64,000 bases of DNA from Anisus vortex (taxonomy: Eukaryota > Mollusca > Gastropoda > Planorbidae): NCBI GenBank assembly GCA_949126835.1, contig OX421506.1, positions 27,541,441 through 27,605,440 of the forward strand, given 5' to 3'. Of this stretch, positions 1 to 12,500 are shown piece by piece; within the stretch, counting starts at the first letter, position 1, and the number at the start of each line of letters is the position of its first letter. The position numbers and the translations under genes were made by a program. The notes under the pieces are model-generated. The model was not told the DNA's origin. It made no database searches and worked only from the letters and a program-made list of their open reading frames with translations.

Positions 1-135
1 TTCCTTCAAGCTAGAAGATTATTACATCCCCTAGGCCCGAAACTCCTGCAGGTCGGAAAGGATTGGTCGGTGGCATGACTAGAACCCAGGCCGTTTTGTT
101 GACTGTCCAGTGAACTAACAGCAGGACCAGTGTCT
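1..135 (-). mobile_element. SINE-2 copy (tRNA-derived), tail cut by the window edge
   Basis: Reverse orientation: the hairpin tail is at 1-25 and the tRNA-like head (GAACCCAGG box-B region, AGTGAACTAAC box-A region) at 85-135. Confidence 0.7.
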
Positions 136-599
136 CTCACTAACACACAAAAAGGCATTTGCAAAACAACCTTTTTTTAGAAAACAGAAGAGCTGGACAC
201 CTGTTCTCCACTTCAGCATAAAGGTGCTTAGAACAACACTGTGGGAATCATGGGATACATAGGGAAGGCACACCAACAATCTCCACTAAAAACATTTCCG
301 TTATCATTAAATATATATAAAGTCCTATCAGCTTATGACTCTTTATGCTTTTTGCTCATAAAGCAATTAGTGTATTTAAATCAATGTTTAAATTGTAAAA
401 ATTATTCATATGCATAAAAAAAAAATTTATATGAAGTGCTTGTTTAGCTTATATTTTAACTGTTTTTTTAGCTTATATTATAACTGGTTTTTTTTTCTTT
501 TCAATTAGCATATTCTGAATTTTCCCAATTGAAAAATAATTGGTAAGCATTTAATGGGAATTTGTGTAAAATAATGTTAAATAAATAAATGAATGTATA

Positions 600-768
600 G
601 ATCAGGCAATTAGACCAGGATGCCCTGATCTGGCCATAAATGGGTACATTTAGGTAGGCCCTGTGGAACTTTGGGTTGTTGTGAAGATGGATAGTAGCTT
701 TCACCAGGATTTGAACCCAGGACCTTCGATATGCTAGCTGAATGCGCTGCCGCTCAGCCATCGTTCCC
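600..768 (-). mobile_element. SINE-1 copy (tRNA-derived), diverged
   Basis: Reverse orientation; the tRNA-like head with GGTTCAAATCCTGG-type box B is at 690-768 and the body is worn. Confidence 0.6.
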
Positions 769-800
769 CATATTTAACTCTAAACTTGTCTACTTATTAC

Positions 801-3800
801 CTGGTCATAGAACCTGAAGGCTTCTAGCAGATTGTTGAAGTGGTGATAGTTGAGCTTTTTCAGCTGCTGCCTTATCGCAGCCACAACTGCCCTCTGGCTC
901 TCTTTCCCCTTGAGGATGCTGCCCACCTTGCGATTGTGGATCACGTCCCCAGCTCCAAATGGGTCCGGCTTGTGGAGTGCCCCGAAGGTGTGATCAGGTG
1001 GAACATTCAATGTATCCTTGATACTAGGTACAAATTGTGATAACTTTTAAATGCATATAAATAGAAACAAATATTATTTTAACTGCAAGGTTTGACACAT
1101 CACAAACAAAACAATAACTTTTTTATCATAATTAAATTTTATATAAAAAAATCAAATATTATTACTAAAATATAGGATCATCAATATTTATATATGAATA
1201 TATAAGCGTTCATGTTGAAAATAATTAAAACAATAAATATACTATTTTCCTTTCATTCACTACACACAAAAATGTAAGAAAATGATCAGAAGATTACACT
1301 TAAATGCAATAAAATAGAATGACAGTGAAGATGGGTTGAGTGTATAAGGTGATAAAAAATGTTGGCTACACCACTCACGGATCAAGAGTTTTTCCCAGCT
1401 GTGGCTGAAACTTTTCTCTGAAGTCCTCCAGCCTTTTGCTTACAATCTTTGTGGCTTTGTCCCCTTGGGTCTCGTGCAGCCATTTCATAGTTTCCCTTGT
1501 CATTCTGCCGTCATTGCTGTGTGGTGTCGCAATGCCATATCTTTTCTAAACCACAAATAAAAAATTTCTTTCTTTAATTTCAAAGCTTAGACAAAGTGGA
1601 TAGCTTTGTATACCTTGGGAGTGTGGTCAGTCTATCAGGAGGAGCAGACGAGGACATCGAACGTCTGAATAAATTTGGCGAGACAGGCCTTTGCCAATCT
1701 GAAACAGGTCTGGAGATCTACCTACATCTCTGTCAAAACTAAAATAAGGATCTTTAACACAAACGTTACAACGGTCCTACTTTATGGGTCCGAAACATGG
1801 CGAACGACAGAGATAACAAAAAATAGACTTCAGACCTTTGTTAACAGATGCCTAAGAAACATACTGAAAATAAAATGGTTCAACAAGGTAGAAAACTCTA
1901 GGCTGTGGGAGAGGTGTGGACAAAGAACAGTAGAACAACAAATCATGGAAAGAAAGTGGAGATGGATTGGACACACCCTCAGGAAAGATAACAACAACAG
2001 AGTTAGGCCTTAGAGTGGAATCCCCAGGGCAAACAACATAGAGGAAGACCCAGGCGAACATGAAGGCAAAGCATATTGGATGAGGCTGGAAGAACTGGAA
2101 AGAGCTGGGAAGAACTGAAGCGACTGGCAAGAGACCGTGGAGAGTGGCATGCTTTGACAGAGGCCCTATGTTTCACAAGGAACCCAAAGGACAAATGATG
2201 ATGATGTTATTGACATTCCAAAGGTAAAACACCTTTTGTTTTTTCTTGTATTTAGGATTCCCTATGTCAACTCAGTTGACAAATACCCAGCATTACCAGG
2301 GGAAAGTAAAGTTGGCTGGGCATGTATAGACCCTACTGTGTCTATGGGAACTGTGTAATTTCACTGCTTCACAAGCCCTATGGACCCACAAGGTTTGAAG
2401 GGATAGTTATAACTTTGACACTTTTGTTTGAAATTTAAGCAGATGCCTCTAACTAGTACGTGGTCAATACAATTCTGAGCTGCCTCACATTTTCAAAACT
2501 AATACTTAGTAATACAGAAAAGTATGTACATTGATCAGAAATTTAAGACTAATCTTTGTATAATTTTGATTGCATTCAGACCTGCAATATATTAATCCCT
2601 ATTACATGTACTTGCATTTCATAGATTTTTGTATTTTCCTGTTTACTTTTACACTTCAATTTTGTGATTCACTAATATTTGTATTGACTATACTTGTTTA
2701 GTGACATACAACACATATAAAATCCCCCACAACATTCCTTTTTTATAATATATAGACATCCATACTCAATGGCTATGGCTAAAATTCGAGGTTCCTATAT
2801 CACAGGAGAAAGTAGGCTCTAATAAGTCTATTGTTATAAGTACCTACATCCGGAACCTTCTCATCTTTTTGTGACCAGGTAATTATGCTTTCCTGGACCA
2901 GTACCAAGTCACAACCCACCTTACACAAATCTACCACATTAAATTTTCTCTCAGAATCTCTGAGATATAAATGTGAAAAAAGAAACAACAACAGAAATCT
3001 CAAATTCTACGCTGTACTGACCTGGGGGTGAAAACCTGGGCTGCTATAGCTTCGACACACTCTTTCAAGTGGATAGTAATCAGCATGTGATCTCACATAA
3101 AGGTCATGACCCTCCGAAGCCTCTCGGAAAACCTGCTCGTAATTTTTATTGGGGTTGATTAGACTGCTGGCTCCGGCTTCTGTGAAGGTGATCATAAAGT
3201 AATGATAGTCATAGGACAGATCAATGGGACAAGAACATTATGTTTTATAAATAGTTTTACTACAGTAGTGACTTTCATGCCAAATTAAAGATAAGATAAC
3301 CATACAGGCTATAACTTGTTGTGCTATAAGTTACTAACCCATGTCTGTTGGTGAGCCAAAGGTAAACGTAGCAACATCAAGTCCTCTGGGTAATCCAGGC
3401 CTTTGGTCATAGGATTTGCCTAATGGAGAGTGCTTCTGGCTGTGGTAAATATTTTCATCCCTGCAAATGTAAATATTCTTTTATGTTAAACGTAAGAGAA
3501 ATATTACAAACTTATATATATACTTATATACATATACTTATAAGGAAAAAAATTTATTAGTCTACTTGTGGCGAAACCTCACTATTAAAAAAGGCTAAAT
3601 GAGTAAACCCTGACATAAAATTAGAAGGCCTAGTCCTTAAAGGTCAACTGAAGAGGTTTTTCTCAAAATTGATTTAATATTTATTTTTGGTAGTAAATAG
3701 TATTAAAATTAGTTGTTCAAACTTTGATATTGAAAAAAAAAGTTCCTTGTATTTAAAAAAGAAAAGTAATTCAAAAAAAGCAGAAGTGCCGAGATTTGGA

Positions 3801-4979
3801 ATTGCTAAGGGAAACAATCCGATTAGCTTCATGTTAAAAGCTATTTTATCGAGGGTCAAATATTAGCTGGCATGTGATTTGAGGGGTAGAATGTTATTTT
3901 GAGTAAAAGGAAATAAAGCGTGATGTTTGCATATGTGTAGTGAAAGAAGTGTTTCTTATAGTAAAAATAGTCGTAAATGAACGGAACTAAGGTAGGCATG
4001 ATTTTTCACCACCAACGACCAACCCCTTCCGGAAAGAGAGCAAAAACAAAAGTAATGTGTGTAAGTTTAGTTAGTTGAGTGCCTGGTTTTGAACCTAAGA
4101 TGTATAAGCTGTTTTCTAGGAATTACTAGTAGTTTGGAGGGGGGTAGGTCCGCTACCTAGACAATATAGCTTTAACACCATCTTCCCCTAAGGACAGATG
4201 CCACTATAACTTTTTCCTTCTTAATATTAATGTGTAATGACCAAGTCTTGATTGATCATGTACTTGTCTAAAGCAGACGTGATGACTTCTTGGACATTTG
4301 TTTACCCGGCTTGGGCCAAGTTTTTTTTATGTTCTGCCTTTCTTCCCTCCCCCAAAACGTGTTCTTTATAGAAGAAGCATCTGGAATTTATAAGATAAGA
4401 TAAAGCTCAGTTAGCTTAAGGTCTATGTATTTAGTCTGAGAGCCATGATTGGGGATGCCCCTTCCCCTCCAAGTGTTGCCCATTAGTTGAAACAATTTGC
4501 CTGATGAGGCCATGGGTAAAAAGGTGAGTTTACCTGTCCAGGAGTCTTTGCAGGAAAAATGTCTTGGGCTCAGGGTTCACTATTGTACCTGCGCTGAGAG
4601 AACTGTGTGTTTTCACTCCATGGGTCATCTCCACTGCCCACTGTTTTTGTGGGTCGTAGGCAGTGCCATAGAAGTTTCTCATCTGCCCAGCATCAGGTCG
4701 AAATGTGGCTCGAAATTTCCTTATAACTTCTGGTGATGGAGGCTGTGAATTGATTTGTGGCATACACAAAATATTTCAATTCACACTACACTTTTAAAGG
4801 ATCACCGCAAGAATAAAATTGTTGAAAACATTAATAAATTTAATAAGAGTGCGTGAAGGGTTGATTAACCTTTGAAAAAAATATAAAAGAGTTTACCAGG
4901 CATTAAGCTTTAATATACCGGGTACATTAGTAAGTATTTTAGACCAATATAAACAAATCAAGCAGTGTTTGCAAGTTTC

Positions 4980-5010
<31 letters not shown>

Positions 5011-6078
5011 TATACATATATATACAGTCTTATAATATGTTTCAAATGTTTCTTCTAGATAAAAGATTATTACATCCATTGCCAAAACCTCCTGCTGGAT
5101 GGAAGAAAGTGGTCAGCGGCAGGGATGACAAATCCAGGTAGTCATGTGACCAGTCTAGAGTACTCGATCACCACTATACTAGGTATTCCCCAACAAAATT
5201 CATATATTAAGTGATAACTGTACACACTGTCAATGTCCATAGTCATATTTTTGTTACAATTACAAGAAAAAAAATTTTTTTGGCTTACAACATATCAAGG
5301 CCTAAGCTACGATTTATTTTCAAAATTTTTATCATTTCAACAAGAAAAAAATTCTTTTTGTGTACTGTGCCTACCCTTTCATCTTTAGGACGCATGCATT
5401 GTTCTAAATTTTCTCCTTGTGCTGTCAATTTCCCTGCCTTGGAAAAAAATATTCAATTTAAAAATATAAAATATTATTATAGCCTATAATTATAGAAATT
5501 AAAATAGCCTAGGAAATAAGAAAGGTGATAAATTAATCAAAAAGACAAAATTGTAGTGCTTAACGTTTAACAAACACTTTTCTTATTTCATAAGCAAGGT
5601 TTATATAAATTATAAATAAATAGTTTCGGACTGAATCATTAAGTCATAAAACATCATTAATCATTATTCATCAAAGACCTATCATTTAAATCATTTAATC
5701 ATTATCATAAAATATTAAAATGATAGGCCTATACTATAGGCTAGTAGTAGATCTATAGGCTAAATAATTTAAGATAAAAAAAACATTCAGTAGGCCAATA
5801 GCCAATAGAATTATGATAATTATATATTAATATTATAATAGGCATAGGTTTATTTAATAATTTATACAAATTTTACATTTTTTATATATAACAAAAATGA
5901 TTTTAATGCTATATAATAATAATAATAATATGATAATATATATATTTTTACATAAAAACTTTATTTATTAAATTAATTATTAATTTATTACCGCTAAACA
6001 CTGTGGCGCTCTATCGAAAAACTTTCCTTCATAAATGCTTTTTCCCTTAAAGGGTATATTATTAGCTTGTGTAGCCAT
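801..6078 (-). CDS. EFHB: EFHB (CFAP21)-like EF-hand ciliary protein, 5' part, seven exons
   Basis: Coding exons, in order of translation: 6078-5992, 5437-5375, 4742-4534, 3460-3339, 3179-3022, 1545-1379, 1023-801. Every junction is GT..AG and phases agree, giving 343 codons with no stop; the rest lies left of the window. The start is the ATG at 6078, whose exon ends at a GTAATA donor. The translation has the features I associate with EFHB: an AGKLTAQGENLE stretch, a PPSPEVIRKF segment, an INPEPKTFF motif, SPLGKSYDQRPGLP, and a late NVPPDHTFGALHKPDPFGAGD segment. EFHB/CFAP21 is known as an axonemal doublet-microtubule inner protein and a calcium-binding protein. The EF-hands are C-terminal in the family and are not in this window. 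The gene is divergent from PITRM1. Identity is by recognition; exon borders are manual. Confidence 0.82.
1570..2205 (+). mobile_element. LINE family A remnant (non-LTR reverse transcriptase 3' end)
   Basis: Broken frames give VDSFVYLGSVVS, then in another frame TKIRIFNTNVTTVLLYGSET, LQTFVNRCLRNILKIKW and [10 protein letters not shown], typical of the C-terminal end of a non-LTR retrotransposon polyprotein. Frameshifts and a stop after NNNRVRP show it is dead. It lies antisense in an EFHB intron. Confidence 0.8.
4980..5025 (+). repeat. TA-rich microsatellite
   Basis: Alternating TA with a few C, in EFHB intron 2, abutting a SINE-2 tail. Confidence 0.9.
5035..5190 (-). mobile_element. SINE-2 copy, diverged
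   Basis: Tail and middle (AAAGATTATTACATCCATTG, CCTCCTGCTGGATGGAAG) are recognisable; the head is worn. In EFHB intron 2, preceded by a TA microsatellite. Confidence 0.55.
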
Positions 6079-6585
6079 GATTTGGTGCAAATTATTTAAA
6101 TATTATTTGCTAAACTTTACAGTTTACAGCTTAGTCTTCTTCTTTCATTTTTCTTTTCTGAACTTTCCAGACTCTAAAACGCTGGCCTCCATCTTCGTTT
6201 TACGATATATGTTCCTAGCAACCAAACTCAAATACATCTGTTGTTCCAATAGATAAGATAAGTTTAAATAATAATACAGCAAATTCTATATGGGAATATT
6301 CTAATATTTTGTGTTTAAAAAATGTATTCTTAAGTATGAATTAGCATTCCAATTGTTGGATATGTTATTGTGCAATCAGCTAATATTTATTTTTACTAGC
6401 AACCTAAAATTATATTGGATATTATTATCACAATAATTGTTAGTGCAGAAATGTCTACTTTTTAATTTCAATATGGCGACCTCCATAGAATGATTTCATC
6501 AGTTAATGACTTTGCTGCTGTGACTTTGCGCATTATAAAGAATAATAATTAAACATAGCCTACATTATCACAGCTACATTTTAAG
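6079..6585. promoter_or_regulatory. Head-to-head promoter interval between EFHB and PITRM1
   Basis: The inferred start codons of EFHB (6078, minus) and PITRM1 (6586, plus) lie 507 bp apart and point away from each other. Both 5' untranslated regions and both promoters should therefore be in or near this interval, unless an untranslated exon lies further out. No clear TATA box or CpG-rich block stands out; the sequence is AT-rich. The arrangement is seen directly; the shared-promoter role is inferred. Confidence 0.5.
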
Positions 6586-9500
6586 ATGCAAATTATAAAG
6601 CGAGCAGGATATGCCGTTTCCCACCTCGTAAAAGCCTCTAAGTCACTAGGGCTAGGGTATGATATGCTTCTATTAAATACTATACTATATCATCTATATA
6701 TGTCATTACGGTGGATGTTTGGCTGGCATACCGAAGGCCCTGTGTGTGTTCCTGGGTCTGGAGGGTGTCCCTGAGTCTGTCTACCCAGCTCCAATGGGTA
6801 CCTGACCTTAGTCACACTTAGTGCCTTAGTTGGGGTAAAGTAAAGGCGGCTGTGCATAGTGCTGGCCACACAATCACCTAGTATGCCGTATGCCATGTCC
6901 ATAGAAACTGGTGAACACTGCTATGGCCCAATTTTTTTCTTCTTATAAGTTTACAGATGTTCCTTCTAGATAGAAGATTATTACGTCCACTAGGCCCAAA
7001 ACTCCTGCAGGGCGACAGGGATCCGTCGGTGGCAGGGCTAGAACCCGCAACCTGTCAGTTGGTTTTTGGTTGACAGTCCGGTGAACTAACCGCTGTACCA
7101 GCCGGCATGTACTTTTACGCACATACTTTGACCAAGGCTTGGTTTGAGTCTATTTCTGCATTTCTATTCTATGAAATAAAGTGTTTTAAATGATGTTAAG
7201 TTACTGGTTTTCCTGGGTTGTTCAGGCAACCCATTCCATGCCCAAATGCAACTCGGTAAGAAATAGTAGGCCTACTTATATATATATATGCATTTGATCT
7301 TACGTTAGGTTTAAGGAAAGTGGTTTTGTCCTTATGATGTCTTAGTTTAGCTAAATATTGTGACAGATAGTCTTTGTGTGGAATTTTAAAAAATTAAAAT
7401 TTAATGCCTTATATATCATTACTACTTTACTATTTGCCCTTCTGTCCTCTAGTGTTTCTAGGTTTAATTTATACCAAGGTAATTTGACTATTGGTGTTAC
7501 TCTTGTCATTTGTGAATATTTGCTAGTAATGCACCTTGCAGCGCTTTTCTGAATTTATTCTAATTCTTACACTTGACTTTTTTGCACCAAATAAAATAAT
7601 AAAATTAGGCTAATATATTTCTGTAAATAAATTTGTATTTTTAAATGAATTTAATTATGCAATCATTTATTCAATTGAAATAGATTTAGAAACCTTCGTC
7701 ACATAAATGAAGATGCGAGAAACCGGATTCGAGCTTTAAAAGTTGGTGAAAAACTCCATGGATATACAATTCATCGGGTAACATAATTTTTTTTAATCCT
7801 TTTTTTTCAAATAAATATTTTTCCTTTAAACCTTTTTAATCTTTGAATTAAAACTTGAATTAAATTTTTGTTTTGTTTTGTTATGAAATGCTAGATTGAT
7901 GAAGTACCGGATTTCTATATTACGGCTGTTATGCTCTCACATGATAAAACTGGAGCACAGCATTTACATATAGCTAGAGATGACGATAACAATTCATTTG
8001 GGTGAGTCATACCAGTAGACCTCTATAACACAGTAATTACATTACAAGTGGTGAGCGTTAGAGAATATGGATTGTTCCATAAATATATTTTAGATTTATA
8101 GATATAAATGTTATTTTCTCTTATGGATCACGTTGGCCAAGCGGCAGCACGTTTGGCTGGCTTACAAAAAGTTCTGGGTTCAAATCCTGGTGAAGGCTCA
8201 GGTTTGAAGGGTGTATCTGAGTCTGCCCAGTTCTGATGGGTACCTGTCTTTAGTCCTGACAAATTAAAGGCATCTGGGCATTGTAGCAGGTACACAATTC
8301 CCTAGTTGCCACAGAAACAGGTAAACACTGCTTCACCCTATTGATCGGTATAGTGCAAAGGGATGACTTTACTATTTGAGACTACCCATCTCTGGTGTTT
8401 ATACTGGCATCCATTGGCAGCAGAATCAAATATATGTAACATTTCTTTTTAAACATCTGCCTTATTAACAGTGTAACGCTTAGAACCACACCCCTAGATG
8501 ATAGTGGAGTGTCTCACATCCTTGAGCATACTGTCCTATGTGGATCTGAGAAGTATCCTGTCCGAGACCCTTTCTTCAAAATGCTCAGCAGGTCTATGGC
8601 AACATTTATGAATGCTATGACAGGTAATGGTTCAATGATACTTTTCATAGATAAAGTTTTGAATATTGATTGTCACTTCTATTTAATTAGACTTTATTTT
8701 ATTATTTGTTTCAATAAGCCAGATTTCACAATAAGGATTTCATAAGTTCTCTTTTTTGATGAAGTTGATACTTTTATGATAAACTAGCTAAATTACCCAG
8801 TGTGGTAGGGGTAACAATTAGCTTACATTTTCATTACAGAAATGGTTAACGAAATCGACACAAACATTGAACTTTATATAAATAGAAAATAACCACACAG
8901 AATAAAAGTAAAAATATCAAAGATTTGTTTAGAATGTTTTTAGTTTTTTTTTCACAACAAACAAAAATTTAGTGACCGTAAGTTATTGAGAAATATTATT
9001 CCTAAAACATTTACTTTTAGGTTTTGAACTTCTTGTTTAAGATAGTTTATAATCCTAAACAAAATTTATGTAAACAGCAATTGTTTAAAGTTATATATTT
9101 TCACATTTAAGGAAATCTTACATCATAAGTCTGAAAAAAATCTATTGCTTATCAGCAATTTTAACTTGTATGCTTATCGTCTTACGGTTGCTAAATTTAT
9201 GTTGACAGTTTTGTGAAACCTGCTATATTCTACGTTTATGATTAAACTGTGTACTCAGTGTCTTCATATTTTAATGCTTACTTAATTAACTTCAGCTTAT
9301 GATTGGACCATGTACCCTATCTCAAGCCAGAATGAGCAGGATTTTAAAAATTTGATGTCCGTCTATTTGGATGCAGTCTTCTGTCCCCTGCTTAGAGAAC
9401 TAGACTTTTGGTAACCAGTTGTTGTTTTTCTTTCAATTAATCTCATTGCTATTTATCACAAAAGAATATCAAAAGAAATAGAAGTAAAAATAGACTTTAA

Positions 9501-12500
9501 AATATTAAATTAAATTTTGTTTATACTTCAAAATAATAAAAAAAATGTTTATTGCCATCATTTAAATTTTTCTTTTTTAAACTTTGACCACAAATGTTAA
9601 TTTTCCATAGAATTTAAATTTTATAAGGACCATTAATACAACCCCATAATAAATCAACAATATCTTCAATCTTTAACAATGATTTTGAATATTGCTAAAC
9701 AATTCATTGCAGAAAAAAAAATGAGATCACTACTAAGAATTATAAAAACAAAACTATTACTGAAAAAGAACACGGCTAATTCACAATCTTTGGATAGAAA
9801 AATGTATGATAAACAACGACGGCAGCCTTACATTAATACTTTATCCCCAGACTTCACATTAAATCTATAAAGCTTACTGGCTGCGACATGTCCTGGACCC
9901 ATTATAAAAAACAGTTTTTGAAAGTAGGGGAGGAAATTCAAGGAAGGAAAATAAACAACTCTGCATTCAACATTTATGAAAAGGAAATAATTACTTTTAT
10001 TCCGATAACATTTAAAAAAAAAATTATTTTTATCCATGTTTAAAATTCTTTATTTATGTAAGCACTATCATAGTTAACTTGTTAAACTGTAACTGCAATA
10101 TTTCATCTTGTTTCTTTTTAGTCAGGAAGGCTGGAGACTTGAACATACTGATTTGACAAATGTATCATCTCCCATTGTGTTTAAAGGAGTAGTTTACAAT
10201 GAGATGAAGGGGGTTTTTGTGAGTATTATGGGTATTTTTTGTTTCTACATGCCTGAACTACTTAAACTCTGACTATTTTTAGAATAAGAAGGAAAAATTT
10301 GACAAGATGAATCCTAAAAAGTATTGTTGACTATTACTATTAAAAACAATGTATCAGAGAAATCTCTTTTTTTTTTAAGTTGTTAAATAATTTTTTTAAT
10401 GATTTAATTTTCTAATATTGTGATAATTTTTATTAGAATTATTTCCAAAGCTTTCTAAAGCGAATGAAATGAGTAACTAGTCAGAAAATTTAGTCCAAAA
10501 AATTACATTATTACACATATAGTAAACTATTTGTTAATGAAGCAACTTAAACCTCTTTTGTGTTTGACAATCTCTTCCATCCCTTTAGTCCAACTCACAG
10601 AATATTTACTCTCAAGAGGCCCTGAACTCGCTGCTTCCAAGCCACACTTACGGTGTTGTCTCTGGGGGAGACCCGGCCAAGATTGTGAACCTGACTCACC
10701 AGAGGCTGAAAGAATTCCACGCCAGCCACTACCATCCAAGCAATGCCAAGTAAGTCTTGCTGGGGGCCGAGTAGCTGCCAGCTACAACAGCACTGTTTAA
10801 TGTCAATAATGGAGTAAAGAGGGCTGATATAGCATTGATCATTGACTGGCCTAATACAGGGGTACTGTGTCCGAACTGCAGTGTGTTCTACCAGTATACC
10901 AAAGGTCCTAGGTTCGAATCCTGATTAAAACAAAGATTTTTTCCCATGTCTGGATGGTGTCCCTGAGTCTACCCAGCTCTGATGAAAAGGTAAAAGCGGC
11001 TGGTCATTATGCTGGCCACTCTGCTCCATCTGCCCTATCGATCAATTTAGTCAAATGGGACTACTTTACTTTATTGATTGGCCTAATGATAATGACACTT
11101 GACATTTTTAGTGGGTGTGATTTAAATAAAAATATAGAATACTAAACTATCACTTTGCATCAAGATCATTCATGTGCTTCATCCACCCACAGATTTTTCA
11201 CCTATGGTAACTTTCCTGTTGAGAACCATCTGGAGCTGATCAACCAATGCCTAGACAAGTTTGATAAAATAAATCCATCTGAGCTGGTCCCCAATGAGCC
11301 GCGCTGGAAAGAACCGGTAATGATGTTATCAATGCTTTTTTTTTTGTTATTCGTGTAAAAGGAAACTTTTTATTTTGTACTTGTGTGTTTTTACTGATCA
11401 CTGTTGGTGGCCATGCACTGCTATACAAGTCCTAGTACTTCTGTATTATTTCTTTTCTCTATTCATTTTAATGTAAAAAATAAATAATTGGTATCTGTTT
11501 TATTCAATATGGAAGTGGTTAAAAGTTTACATTTTTACAGCAAAAAAAAAAAATACAAATGGTAAAGAAATAAATCATTTTGAAATATTGGGGCCAATGG
11601 TGAATGTCTTTGTTCATTTCTCTTTACTGGAAATTTGTTTTTTGTTGACATTGTGGAAATGAAAGATTGATTGTTTGTATTAATTTGTATTCGACTGGCA
11701 ATCTGAAGGTTCTGGGTTTGAATCCTGGTGCGGGCTGGGATTTTTTCTGGGGACTTGAGGGTGCCCCGAGTCTACCCAGCTCTGATGGGTACCTGACACT
11801 AGTTGAGGTAAAGTAAAGGCGGCTGGTAATTGTGTTGGCCACACATTCCCTAGTATGCCGTGGCCACAGAAACTGGTAAACACAGCTTCACCAGCCCTAT
11901 GATCATTTTGGTCTGAAAGGTACTTTTTACATTTTTTCTTACTTTATTTGTTATTCTCAGCAAACAAAAGTAATTTACTGCCCTCCAGATCCGATGGCCG
12001 CTGATCCTCAAAAGCAAACTACTGTTTCAGTCAGTTATTTATTATCTGAGTAAGTTTTGTCCTAGTGCCATTGTGTCCTAGTGCCATTGTGTCCTAGTGC
12101 CATTGTGTTATTAGTATATGTTGTATTCTTGAGTAATTGCCTGCAAAATTTGTAAGATAAAAGAAAATAATGCCCTCTCTTGAATAGGCCATGCCCTGCT
12201 TCTTATATAAAAACAAATCCTGACATGTTTCATTGCCTCCATCACTGCCTACTCTGTACCGGCTTTCAAATCTTCACTGAAGGGCTGGACCAAATCTTCT
12301 TCTTCTCCATTATCAACTCCTAGTGGAGCATAGGCCATCAACAATTTCTTTCCATGTCCTCCTGTCTCTGGCTATCTTCTCTAACTCCTTCCAAGTTCTC
12401 CCGATCACCTGCACATCCTTTTCTACTTCCCTCCGCCAGGTGTTCTTAGGTCTACCTCTTCGCCTTGCACCCTGGGGATTCCACGAAAGAGCTTGTCTAG

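Noticed and set aside
8126..8200. tRNA genes suggested by A- and B-box sequences
   Set aside because: Each such sequence is the head of a dispersed SINE with a common body; none has a convincing intact cloverleaf on its own.
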